Below, piece after piece: positions 1 through 7,616 of a stretch of DNA of 64,000 nt. The notes under the pieces are model-generated. The model searched no databases. It had not been told where the DNA came from and saw nothing but the letters and a program-made list of their open reading frames with translations. The position numbers and the translations under genes are program-made. The DNA lies in NCBI GenBank assembly GCA_947627285.1, contig CANQVL010000004.1:1-64000 (forward strand), in the 5' to 3' direction. Source of the stretch: an uncultured Oscillospiraceae bacterium (lineage in GTDB: Bacteria; Bacillota; Clostridia; Oscillospirales; Oscillospiraceae). Within the stretch, counting starts at the first letter, position 1; each line of letters begins with the position of its first letter.

Positions 1-861
1 CGATTCGGAAGGATCGGGAAGGAGGTCTACATGGACGACTACCGCTACAAAGCGCTCCAGACACTGACCAGGGCCAGGTTCTACGCGGTCCAGAATCTCA
101 CTCGGGAGAAACAGCGCTTCGCCAACTACTTATTCCTCAAATGCTCCGGCATCGCCCAGGCCAGCGACATTCCGAATACCAGCGCCACCACATTGTCCCT
201 TATGGAGCATTTTGAAACCGCCGACGACTTGGCAAACGCGGATTTGGAAGAGCTTGCTTCGTTTGTCTCCGAAGCCGGACGCGGCCGGTTTGCTGACCCG
301 GAGGCCACTGCCAAGACCATTCAAGCCGCTGCCAAAGGCTCCTATCGGCTGCCCAAGACGGTAAACGATTCGGTAAACCAGGCCATGTCCGTTTCCATCG
401 CCGCCATGCGCGCCCTGGAGAGCCAGATCAAAACGCTGGACAAGGCCATCGAGCAGCAGTTTGAAATCATTCCTAACACGTTGACTTCGATCCCCGGCAT
501 CGGTAAGGTCTACTCCGCCGGCATCATCGCCGAGATCGGCGACATCAACCGGTTTCAGTCCCAGGCCTCTGTCGCCAAGTACGCCGGCCTCGTCTGGACC
601 CAGCACCAGTCCGGTGAGTTTGAGGCCCAGCACACCCAGCTCATCAAGTCCGGCAACCGTTTCCTCCGCTACTACCTGCTGGAAGCCGCCAACTCCGTGA
701 GAAGATGCGACTCCGAGTTTCGGCGCTACTACGACCTCAAGTTCAAGGAGGTCAACCAGTTCCAGCATAAACGCGCACTCGCTTTGACTGCCAGAAAACT
801 GGTCCGGCTTGTCTTTCGACTGCTGAAGGACAACCGCCTGTATATCCCGCCGGAGGGCTGA
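1..861 (+). CDS. IS110-family transposase, 5'-truncated by window edge
   Basis: The frame is open from base 1 with no stop, so the true start lies outside the window; the Met at 31 is probably internal. The visible part matches the C-terminal half of IS110/IS116/IS902 transposases: a helical linker, then the transposase_20 region with a helix-hairpin-helix-like segment (TSIPGIGKVYSAGIIAEIGD), a YAGL motif and a conserved SGNRFLRYYLLEAA segment. The N-terminal DEDD RuvC-like catalytic domain would be upstream. Family enzymes move the element without terminal inverted repeats, guided by a structured bridge RNA from the element's non-coding end. The family call is firm; whether this copy is intact cannot be judged. 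Confidence 0.9.
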   Translation, partial: RFGRIGKEVYMDDYRYKALQTLTRARFYAVQNLTREKQRFANYLFLKCSGIAQASDIPNTSATTLSLMEHFETADDLANADLEELASFVSEAGRGRFADPEATAKTIQAAAKGSYRLPKTVNDSVNQAMSVSIAAMRALESQIKTLDKAIEQQFEIIPNTLTSIPGIGKVYSAGIIAEIGDINRFQSQASVAKYAGLVWTQHQSGEFEAQHTQLIKSGNRFLRYYLLEAANSVRRCDSEFRRYYDLKFKEVNQFQHKRALALTARKLVRLVFRLLKDNRLYIPPEG

Positions 862-1130
862 GCATTCGCTCTCCCCTTTGACGCTGCCAGCCCTGTTTCA
901 AAAATGCGCAGGGGCAGGGCTTTGGTTGGTGTTGCCTTTTTCCCCAGTTACTACTCTTGTGGGGTACTTCTTTCGCAAATTTTCTCTTATTGCATTCTTG
1001 ACTTCACACCATTAGACTTTTCGTTGTGAGTATAGTATAACACAGTCTGATTGCAAATGCAATCATCTGATTTGATTTTTCCCACATACGATTCCGCCAA
1101 TACACCCTGCGCACAAAACTTGCCAATGTG
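1..1130 (+). mobile_element. Right part of an IS110-type insertion element
   Basis: The transposase is followed by about 270 bp with no gene. It contains potential hairpins: AGCCCTG with CAGGGCT near 888-921, CCCC with GGGG near 940-965, and a GATTGCA-AA-TGCAATC palindrome near 1049-1064. The tRNA remnant begins abruptly near 1133. The right boundary is inferred only from the loss of the tRNA 5' half and has not been established by repeats. Confidence 0.35.
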
Positions 1131-1132
1131 CG

Positions 1133-1185
1133 AGAGCGTTCGGTTCGCATCCGAGAGGTCGAGGGTTCGAGTCCCTTCAGGTCCA
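1133..1185 (+). tRNA. 3' fragment of a tRNA gene (anticodon CGC, Ala-like)
   Basis: A D-stem 3' strand GAGC (1134-1137), an anticodon arm with stem TTCGG/CCGAG and loop TTCGCAT (anticodon CGC at 1146-1148), a 5-nt variable region, a T arm GAGGG-TTCGAGT-CCCTT, the 3' acceptor strand CAGGTCC and discriminator A1185 are all present. The acceptor 5' strand and D-arm 5' half are missing; upstream sequence cannot pair with CAGGTCC. T at position 70 would allow the G3-U70 identity pair of tRNA-Ala, but position 3 is lost. CCA is not encoded. This is a broken gene, not a functional tRNA as it stands. Confidence 0.65.
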
Positions 1186-1193
1186 TTTTGAGT

Positions 1194-1228
1194 TCGGGAA
1201 AGCTTTAGTTAGGCTTTCCCGATTTTTT
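1194..1228 (+). terminator. Intrinsic terminator of the truncated tRNA gene
   Basis: TCGGGAAAGC (1194-1203) pairs perfectly with GCTTTCCCGA (1213-1222) over a 9-nt loop, followed by TTTTTT. It sits 8 nt after the tRNA 3' end, so the tRNA's original downstream context is intact. Confidence 0.85.
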
Positions 1229-1499
1229 ATTTTGAAGCGCTTACTAATATTTTCCCGCCCTCGGTGGTGCTGCTGTCGAACATGTCCGCCCAGGGGAGGA
1301 CACGGTCATACTTGGCCCGCAGCTCTGCGGCAGTGCGGTCGGTGTCAGCATGGGTCTGCTCCGCCGAAGCGATCTCCGCTTCAAGCTCCGTAAGCTTTGT
1401 CCTTGTGTCACCAATAAGCTCATTCATGAGGCGGCTGTCCCATGTGCTCTCGCCACGGATGGCCTTGTAGACGGAAACCCCCGCCCTTCCTGTCTGCAT
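1227..1499 (-). pseudogene. C-terminal stub of a probable large serine recombinase
   Basis: This 90-residue frame is mostly a charged coiled-coil-like segment (residues about 25-65, rich in E, A, K, R) followed by a segment of the type AELRAKYDRVLPWADMFD. That resembles the coiled-coil and 'WAD.FD' tail of large serine recombinases from Clostridia mobile elements, as I recall it. The catalytic serine domain and zinc ribbon are absent, and the end (GGKILVSASK) diverges from the usual tail. No ribosome binding site of note precedes the Met. It is best read as debris of an integrative element beside a tRNA gene; the family assignment is tentative. Confidence 0.4.
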
Positions 1500-2090
1500 G
1501 AGTATTCAAAGCATTGAAATAGGACCAGTATTCCTGCAGATTTTTTGCCTCCCTCTGGCAAAAATCTGCTTGTCAACCTCGGTGCTTCGATTCGTTTGGC
1601 GGTTCCTTAGTGTTGAGTTCAAAAAGAACCCCCCCCCGGTACTATATGCTTTTGCGCTATCCACATCTATGTTGAACGTGTAAAACAAATAAATATCCTG
1701 CTTGAACGAACCACCGAAAGCATTTTCTCCCGTTATATTTATAAATCTTCTTCTGGAAGCTGCTGTAGAGATCGTCAAAATAGATGACTGAGCCACTTTT
1801 TTATTCTTTTTTTAACTAAGCTCCAGCGTCAGAGGTTGCAGCTGAAAAAGCCCTCAGTGGTCAGCACTGCACATATAAACTGCTGAGCAAAAAGGCTGAA
1901 AAAGATGATCTTCTTATGCCGGAAATCGTGCGAAAAAGTAAACCGTATCGTATTAAGAGGCGGAATGTGCATAAAGAAAATCTGAAAACCCATCATCAAC
2001 ACACTTAGGCGCTTTCGCCTCACGACTGCGGCTCTCATAATGCCCATCATTGATTTTACTATTACCTTAATAACAAAACAGAGCAATACT
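1500..2090. other. Gene-free degraded accessory sequence
   Basis: No open frame here has a convincing start, ribosome binding site or recognisable product. Short frames on both strands are interrupted, and base composition is more AT-rich than the core genes. A run of nine C at 1629-1637 is present. One plus-strand frame (about 1820-2008, ending TAG) is open but has no start until its last third and looks like the eroded end of a gene. Confidence 0.6.
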
Positions 2091-2118
2091 GCCGTTCCAT
2101 TTTTGGAGCGGCTTTTTT
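2091..2118 (+). terminator. Intrinsic terminator in the accessory remnant
   Basis: GCCGTTCCA (2091-2099) pairs with TGGAGCGGC (2104-2112, one G-T pair) over a 4-nt loop, followed directly by six T. No intact gene ends just upstream, so it probably belonged to a gene now decayed. Confidence 0.7.
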
Positions 2119-2130
2119 CCTTTGACGATA

Positions 2131-2271
2131 TCTGATTACAACCTGCGGGAAGCAATCGAAATGTATGAAAAAGAGCTGTCGAGGCATCAGGAGAGGGCTG
2201 ACTTTGTGAAGGCGGTCCAGAGATATAACACGAATAAGTATCTTAAGCAATCATTGGACAAGAAAAGATAG
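2131..2271 (+). pseudogene. Unrecognised gene remnant, C-terminal part
   Basis: A plus-strand frame runs to TAG at 2269-2271 and encodes a basic, helical tail (LREAIEMYEKELSRHQERAD, then KYLKQSLDKKR). The only Met is at 2161, without a clear ribosome binding site, and a terminator lies just upstream, so the N-terminal part seems lost. Its composition resembles tails of mobile-element proteins, but I do not recognise the family. Confidence 0.3.
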
Positions 2272-2496
2272 TATCCTGCGCCGTCAATCAAAAAAAGCTT
2301 TAACCGAGAGGCTTTATATACGGACAAGCGCAAAAAAAATCAAACAACTCTCGCGTCTTTAGCATTTAAGGCGCTAAGCTGCCGGGCTGCGCGAGTTCCA
2401 TTTCGAGGCTTTTTTCACAGCCGCTCTTTGGGGCATTATGAGTGGGTGGAACATAGTATGACATGACACTCATTCCACCTGAAAGGAAATTGGCTT
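2272..2496. other. feoAB upstream region with stem-loops
   Basis: No gene. It contains AACTC-T-CGCG (2346-2355) pairing with CGCGAGTT (2390-2397) around an inner CTTTAGC/GCTAAG helix. Nearer the gene is an inverted repeat GGTGGAA (2445-2451) and TTCCACC (2473-2479), ending just upstream of the feoA ribosome binding site. Either could be part of metal-responsive control, but neither matches a Fur box or riboswitch I can name. Confidence 0.35.
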
Positions 2497-2727
2497 ATGG
2501 ATACAGCACTTATCGACCTTGCGGAGGGCGGGTCCGGGGTGATTGGGGATATAGACGTGAACGTGGGCTCCAGGGGGAGGCTCATGGATCTGGGGCTGAC
2601 GCCGGGGGCGCGCGTGACCTGCCTCTTTTCCGCGCCCTCCGGGGACCCCAGGGCGTATCTTATACGCGGCTCCGCCATCGCTCTCCGGCGGGAGGACGCC
2701 GCCGGCGTGCGCCTCATGGGGAGGTGA
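2497..2727 (+). CDS. feoA: FeoA, ferrous iron transport accessory protein
   Basis: A 76-residue protein of standard FeoA length: a single SH3-like beta-barrel with the typical GSRGRLMDLGLTPGARV segment (residues about 24-40), where the glycine-proline turn is characteristic. FeoA is a cytosolic partner needed for Fe(II) uptake by FeoB. The start is fixed by GAAAGGAAA 7 nt upstream. feoB begins 6 nt after its stop, so they are co-transcribed. Likely iron-regulated, though no clear Fur operator was seen. Confidence 0.93.
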   Translation: MDTALIDLAEGGSGVIGDIDVNVGSRGRLMDLGLTPGARVTCLFSAPSGDPRAYLIRGSAIALRREDAAGVRLMGR

Positions 2728-2733
2728 GCGCCA

Positions 2734-4857
2734 ATGGGACTTACGCTTCGCTCCGTGGGAAAAAACGCCGCCGGGACGGGTGAGACCTGCGGGACCGGCT
2801 GCTGCCGCGTCGCCGCCCTGGCGGGGAACCCAAACGTGGGAAAAAGCACCGTTTTCAACGGGCTGACAGGGCTCCATCAGCACACCGGGAACTGGTCCGG
2901 GAAGACCGTACTAACAGCCGCCGGGAGCTTTGAGTATGGGGGAAAAAGCTACGCCCTTGTGGACATTCCGGGCGCCTACTCACTGCGGGCGGGCTCGGCT
3001 GAGGAGGAGGCGGCGCGGGACTTCATAGCCTTCGGAGGCGCCGATGTGATCGTTGTCGTCTGCGACGCCGGGGCGCTGGAGAGAAATCTGAATCTGGCCT
3101 TACAGATACTTGAGGTGACGCCCAACGTCATCCTCGCCGTGAACCTGATGGACGAGGCGAAAAAACGCGGGATAACCGTTGATACGCAAGGACTTTCGCG
3201 AATTCTCGGTATCCCCGTGGTGCCCATGGCGGCGCGGCGCGGCAGGGGGCTGGAGGAGCTTAAAAGAGCGATCGCGGTGTTTTCACCGCCCGAGTACGCC
3301 TACACGGTAAGGTACTCACAGGAGGTGGAGGAGGCGGTGAACAGGCTTGAAATGGTGCTGGAAAACCTGCTTGACGGGGCTTTAAATCCGCGTTTTACGG
3401 CGCTTCGGCTGTTGGAAAATGAGCCCGGTATGATTGCCGCGATAGACGCGCATCTGGGCTTCGAGCTTAAAAAACACCCCCTTTTGGCACCCCTTTTGGA
3501 CCCTGTTCGGGGGGTACCGGAAACGTTTCCGGAGGGTATTGGAAACGTTTCCAACATCCTCATAGAGGGGGTATACAGGGCGTGTGAAAGCATAGCCGAA
3601 GAGTGCGTCAGGGGGCCCGCGGGGTATGGCGAGAGGCAGCTGAGGATCGACCGGTTCCTGACCCGGCGGAGCACGGGACTGCCGGTGATGGCGGCGCTGT
3701 TGGCGGTGCTGTTCTTCATCACGGTGAAGGGCGCCAACGCGCCCTCCGACGCGCTGTACGCGCTATTTGAAAAAACGGGCGCTCTTTTGAGCCGGGGACT
3801 CGCGGCGCTGAGCGTTCCCGCGCCGGTACACGACGCGCTGGTTTACGGCGTGTGGAGGGTGCTGGGGTATGTTGTAAGCGTCATGCTCCCGCCCATGGCG
3901 ATATTTTTCCCGCTTTTCACTGTTCTGGAGGACCTTGGATACCTGCCCAGGGCGGCGTTCAACCTGGATTCGGGCTTTCGCAAGGCGGGGGCGTGCGGGA
4001 AGCAGTGCCTCACGATGGCGATGGGCTTTGGCTGTAACGCCGCCGGGGTGGTGGGGTGCAGGATAATCGACTCAAAGCGCGAGCGGCTAATCGCGGTGCT
4101 CACAAACTCCCTTGTGCCCTGCAACGGCAGGTTCCCCATACTTATCGCCCTCATAACCATGTTCCTGGTGACCGGCTCCGGCGCGGGAAGCGCTGTGCTG
4201 GCGGCGCTGGCGCTGACGGGCTTTGTCATCGGGGGCGTGGCGGCGACGCTGGCGGCGTCCCGGCTCTTGAGCCGGACGATACTGAGGGGTCAGCCCTCCT
4301 CGCCCACGCTGGAGCTCCCGCCGTTCCGGGCTCCGAAGGTGGGGGAGGTGGTGGTGCGGTCGCTTCTGGACAGGACGGTGTTCGTTTTGGGAAGGGCGGC
4401 GGCTGTCGCCGCCCCCGCGGGACTGCTCATATGGCTTGCCGCCAACGTGAGTATTGGCGGGCAGTCGGTCCTGCGGGCGGTGACGGGCTTTTTTGACCCG
4501 CTGGGGAGGCTCTTGGGAATGGACGGGGTCATACTGACGGCGTTTATCCTGGGTCTTCCCGCCAATGAGACGGTGGTGCCCATAATCATAATGGCCTACG
4601 CCGCCACAGGCACATTTCAGGGCTATGAAAGCCCGGACTCCCTGAGGCTCCTGCTCACCCAAAACGGCTGGACCGCCGTCACAGCGGTTTGTACCGCGGT
4701 GTTCACCATACTCCACTGGCCCTGCACCACCACGCTCCTTACGATAAAAAAGGAGACGGGGAGCCTTAAATGGACGCTCCTCGCCGCCGCCCTGCCAACT
4801 GCCATGGGAGCGGTCGTCTGCGCCCTCATCGCCGGCGCCGCCAAAATATTCGGATAA
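2734..4857 (+). CDS. feoB: FeoB, ferrous iron transporter
   Basis: A 707-residue membrane protein with an N-terminal GTPase domain: G1 GNPNVGKST (31-39), G2 threonine within HTGNWSGKTV, G3 DIPG, and G4 NLMD. A helical GDI-like region follows, then two gate-type permease halves containing FTVLEDLGYLPR, GFGCNAAG and LVPCNGRFPIL, which carry the conserved cysteines and glycines of the pore. It imports Fe(II) across the cytoplasmic membrane, with GTP binding controlling transport. A CGTGCC cysteine cluster at 19-24 precedes the G domain. No FeoC-like gene follows; the transcript ends at a strong terminator. Confidence 0.96.
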   Translation: MGLTLRSVGKNAAGTGETCGTGCCRVAALAGNPNVGKSTVFNGLTGLHQHTGNWSGKTVLTAAGSFEYGGKSYALVDIPGAYSLRAGSAEEEAARDFIAFGGADVIVVVCDAGALERNLNLALQILEVTPNVILAVNLMDEAKKRGITVDTQGLSRILGIPVVPMAARRGRGLEELKRAIAVFSPPEYAYTVRYSQEVEEAVNRLEMVLENLLDGALNPRFTALRLLENEPGMIAAIDAHLGFELKKHPLLAPLLDPVRGVPETFPEGIGNVSNILIEGVYRACESIAEECVRGPAGYGERQLRIDRFLTRRSTGLPVMAALLAVLFFITVKGANAPSDALYALFEKTGALLSRGLAALSVPAPVHDALVYGVWRVLGYVVSVMLPPMAIFFPLFTVLEDLGYLPRAAFNLDSGFRKAGACGKQCLTMAMGFGCNAAGVVGCRIIDSKRERLIAVLTNSLVPCNGRFPILIALITMFLVTGSGAGSAVLAALALTGFVIGGVAATLAASRLLSRTILRGQPSSPTLELPPFRAPKVGEVVVRSLLDRTVFVLGRAAAVAAPAGLLIWLAANVSIGGQSVLRAVTGFFDPLGRLLGMDGVILTAFILGLPANETVVPIIIMAYAATGTFQGYESPDSLRLLLTQNGWTAVTAVCTAVFTILHWPCTTTLLTIKKETGSLKWTLLAAALPTAMGAVVCALIAGAAKIFG

Positions 4858-4866
4858 AAATCGGAT

Positions 4867-4909
4867 AAAAAAGCTTCTGCCCGGAGGGTATCCGGGCAGA
4901 AGCTTTTTT
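4867..4909. terminator. Bidirectional terminator between feoB and uxaC
   Basis: A perfect 18-bp stem (4867-4884 with 4892-4909) has A6 on one side and T6 on the other, with a 7-nt loop. It can terminate both convergent operons. Confidence 0.95.
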
Positions 4910-4922
4910 GGTTGGGTCATAT

Positions 4923-6356
4923 TTACAGGTCAAAGTATCTGGCGGCGTTTTTGTAGCTGATGCCCTCGACGATCTTTTTGAGGGAGGCGTCGATGTTGGG
5001 GTACTCGCCATCCTCCACCCAGTGTCCGATGAGGTTGCACATGATACGGCGGAAGTAGTCGTGGCGGGCATAAGAGAGGAAGCTGCGGGAGTCGGTGAGC
5101 ATACCCACGAAGTTGCCCAGAAGCCCCAGGTTGGCAAGGGAGCGCATCTGGTCCTCCATGCCGGACTTGGTGTCGTTGAACCACCAGGCGGAGCCGTGCT
5201 GCATCTTGCCGGGGACCTCGTCGGTCTGGAAGCAGCCGATGAGGGTGCCGATCTGCTCGTTGTCGGCGGGGTTGAGGCTGTAGAGTATGGTCTTGGGGCA
5301 CTCGCCTGTCTCGTCCAGGGCGGCGAGGAAGTCCGCCATGTCGCCGCCGCAGGTGTTCTGGCTTATCATGTCAACGCCGGTGTCGGGGCCCAGCTTCTTG
5401 TAAAGCCTCGTGTTCACGTTGCGCTTGCAGCTGTAGTGAAGCTGCATACAGATGCCCAGGCGGTGGTACTCGCGCCCTAAGTGCATGAGAATGGCGGTCT
5501 GGTACTTCTCCGCCTCCTCCACGCTTATCTCCTCGCCGTTCATGACCTTCTTATAGATCTCGTTTACGCAGTGGGCGCAGGCGGGGCGGTAGGGTATGTA
5601 GTCAAGGCCGTGGTCGCTGGCGCGGCACCCGAGAGAGGCGAAGAACTCAAGCCTCTCGGTGAGGGCGGCGCACACGTCCTCCACGGTGTCAAGGGATTCC
5701 TTGCCAACGCTCTTGGCGAGCTTGCCGATGTACTCGGCAAAGCCGGGCTTATTTATGTTTATCGCCTTGTCGGGGCGGTAGGAGGGGGCGACCTTAACCT
5801 TTATGGTGGGGTCGGCGGCTATCTTCTCGTGCCACTCCAGGGTGTCCACCGGGTCGTCGGTGGTGCCGATGAAGGCAACGTTTGCCTTTTCGATGATCCC
5901 GCGAACGGTGAGGGAGGGGTCATTCCGGAGCTTGTCGTTGACGAAATCCCAGCAGTCCTTGGCGTTTTCAACGGTGAGGGGCTTGGTGTAGCCGAAAAAC
6001 TGCCGGAGCTCCAGGTTGCACCAGTGGTACATGGGGTTGCCTATCGCCATCTCCAGCGCCTCCACGAACTTCAGGAAGCGCTCGTAGCCGGGCTTGTGAC
6101 CGGTGACGTACTCCTCGGGGGTGCCGTTGGAGCGCATGACGCGCCACTTGTAGTGGTCGCCGAAGTAGGTGCCGTCCGGGTTCTCGCCGCCCAGCCAGAC
6201 CTCAACGATGTCGTTGAAGCGGCGGTTCTCGTAGATCTCCCTGGGTGAGATGTGGCAGTGGTAGTCCACCAACGGCTGGTGCTCGGCGTAGTCGTGGAAG
6301 AGGTGCTTCGCGGTTTCCGTCTCCAGAAGGAAATCCTTATCCATAAATTCTCTCAT
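4923..6356 (-). CDS. uxaC: UxaC, glucuronate/galacturonate isomerase
   Basis: A 477-residue amidohydrolase-fold isomerase that converts D-glucuronate to D-fructuronate and D-galacturonate to D-tagaturonate, the first step of hexuronate breakdown. The metal-site motif YHCHISP (32-38) and full length match the family. A good Shine-Dalgarno (AAGGAG) about 10 nt upstream supports Met1, with Met5 an alternative. It is last in the kdgA-kdgK-kdgK-uxaC block, separated from kdgK by a 160-bp gap holding a structured element, so its expression may be uncoupled from the genes before it. Confidence 0.96.
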   Translation of the reverse strand: MREFMDKDFLLETETAKHLFHDYAEHQPLVDYHCHISPREIYENRRFNDIVEVWLGGENPDGTYFGDHYKWRVMRSNGTPEEYVTGHKPGYERFLKFVEALEMAIGNPMYHWCNLELRQFFGYTKPLTVENAKDCWDFVNDKLRNDPSLTVRGIIEKANVAFIGTTDDPVDTLEWHEKIAADPTIKVKVAPSYRPDKAININKPGFAEYIGKLAKSVGKESLDTVEDVCAALTERLEFFASLGCRASDHGLDYIPYRPACAHCVNEIYKKVMNGEEISVEEAEKYQTAILMHLGREYHRLGICMQLHYSCKRNVNTRLYKKLGPDTGVDMISQNTCGGDMADFLAALDETGECPKTILYSLNPADNEQIGTLIGCFQTDEVPGKMQHGSAWWFNDTKSGMEDQMRSLANLGLLGNFVGMLTDSRSFLSYARHDYFRRIMCNLIGHWVEDGEYPNIDASLKKIVEGISYKNAARYFDL

Positions 6357-6380
6357 AGCAGATCAACTCCTTTGAATATA

Positions 6381-6508
6381 TGCCCGTCCCTTTGGGGTCC
6401 CCACGCAATCATGATTGCGTGGGGAGAGGAGGAGCGAAGTCTGCGCCAGAGCCCTGCCGCTTGCGGCGGGGCGAGGTTAAGCGGCTTCAGCGACGACGAA
6501 GACGGGCA
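6381..6508. repeat. Structured palindromic element between kdgK and uxaC
   Basis: TGCCCGTC (6381-6388) pairs with GACGGGCA (6501-6508), enclosing two hairpins: a perfect CCCCACGCAATCA/TGATTGCGTGGGG palindrome (about 6400-6425) and a GCCCTGCCGC/GCGGCGGGGC stem-loop (about 6451-6472). It begins 8 nt after the kdgK stop in transcript sense. It has no coding potential and looks like a mobile palindromic repeat or a processing/attenuation structure inside the operon. Confidence 0.6.
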
Positions 6509-6516
6509 CGTTAAAA

Positions 6517-7605
6517 TTACCGCTTGATGTCGTAGTTCATGTTCATCAGGTTGCGAATGGACTCCACGTCATCGGTGATGTTGCCGTCGCCGTGGATGGT
6601 GTGCTTGATGACGGAGCTTGCCACGGCGAAGTTTATCATGTCCATGGGCTTGTAGCCCATCATCATGGCGTAGATGAGGCCGCTGGCGAAGGCGTCGCCG
6701 CCGCCAACCCGGTCAAGGATATTGAAGGTGAAGAGCTTGGACTCAAAGGTGTGTCCCTGATACCACATGTACGCCATAAGGCTGTTCTCCGAGCCTGAGT
6801 GGGCGTAACGGACGTGGCGGGCGATGCACTTGATGTTGGGGTACGCCGCCACGAACGCCTGGTTTATCTCGTCCTGCTCCTCCCAACTGGGCTGGCGGGA
6901 TATGCCGTCCTTCACGTCGCCCTTTTTGGGGTCGGCGGGGTCCTTGTAGAGGTGGTAGGGCTCCACGCCAAAGAGCACGTCCACGTAGGGAAGGCACTTG
7001 GTACAGTAGTCCCGGGCCTCCTCCCAGCTCCACAGAAGCGAGCGGAAGTTGCCGTCGAAGCTGACGGTCATGCCCTTCTCCTTTGCCGCCTTCATAAGCG
7101 TGAGGATGAAATCGCCGCAGCTCTGGCTCAGCGCCGGGGTAATGCCGGAGAGGTGGAGCCAGTCAAAGCCGTCCAGCAGATAGTTCACGTCCACCTTGGA
7201 GAAGTCGAACTCCGAGATGGCGGAGTGCTTGCGGTCATAGGTGACCTTGCTGGGGCGTATCCCGTAGCCAGTCTCCAGGTAGTAGGTGCCCAGGCGGTGG
7301 GTGGGGGTCTCCTCGGGGGTGGAGAGTATGACGGGGGTGCAGTGGACGTCGTTGGAGCGGAGCATTCTGACGGCGCTCTTGCCCAGGGAGTTATTTGGCA
7401 CCACGGAGAAAAAGGTGCTGTCCACTCCCAGGTTAGCTAAAGCCAGGGCAATATTTGCCTCGGAGCCGCCGTAGCTTGCCTCGAATTCGTTTGCCGCCCT
7501 TATCTTTTCGTAGTTGGGGGGTGTGAGGCGGAGCATGATCTCGCCAAAGGTGATGAACTTCTGTCCGCCTTTACTGTCCTTTGTGAGGGGGTTGTGATGC
7601 TCCAT
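6517..7605 (-). CDS. kdgK: 2-dehydro-3-deoxygluconokinase-type sugar kinase (PfkB family), copy 1
   Basis: A 362-residue PfkB/ribokinase-family kinase, expected to phosphorylate 2-keto-3-deoxygluconate to KDPG. Visible motifs: GGSEANIALALANLG near the N-terminus (substrate side) and DRVGGGDAFASGLIYA near the C-terminus with the catalytic aspartate and anion hole. An open frame extends 82 codons further upstream but overlaps the previous gene; the start at 7605 is chosen because AGGAGG lies just before it and homology begins there. It starts 11 nt after the second kinase's stop. The two kinases are only distantly alike, so one may use another 2-keto-3-deoxy sugar. Confidence 0.85.
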   Translation of the reverse strand: MEHHNPLTKDSKGGQKFITFGEIMLRLTPPNYEKIRAANEFEASYGGSEANIALALANLGVDSTFFSVVPNNSLGKSAVRMLRSNDVHCTPVILSTPEETPTHRLGTYYLETGYGIRPSKVTYDRKHSAISEFDFSKVDVNYLLDGFDWLHLSGITPALSQSCGDFILTLMKAAKEKGMTVSFDGNFRSLLWSWEEARDYCTKCLPYVDVLFGVEPYHLYKDPADPKKGDVKDGISRQPSWEEQDEINQAFVAAYPNIKCIARHVRYAHSGSENSLMAYMWYQGHTFESKLFTFNILDRVGGGDAFASGLIYAMMMGYKPMDMINFAVASSVIKHTIHGDGNITDDVESIRNLMNMNYDIKR

Positions 7606-7616
7606 CCTGTCCTCCT

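Noticed and set aside
130-768. A 212-codon minus-strand frame opposite the transposase
   Set aside because: Antisense to a clear IS110 transposase, with no family features.
1004-1186. A 60-codon minus-strand frame beginning MDLKGLEPSTSRMRTERS
   Set aside because: It is the reverse complement of the tRNA remnant; this peptide type is a well-known false protein derived from tRNA genes.
6381-6508. A third copy of the A/B palindromic element
   Set aside because: It lacks the 13-nt loop, the GCGCGC/ACACT flanks and the TGGC-A-TTT hairpin; it is a different structured element.
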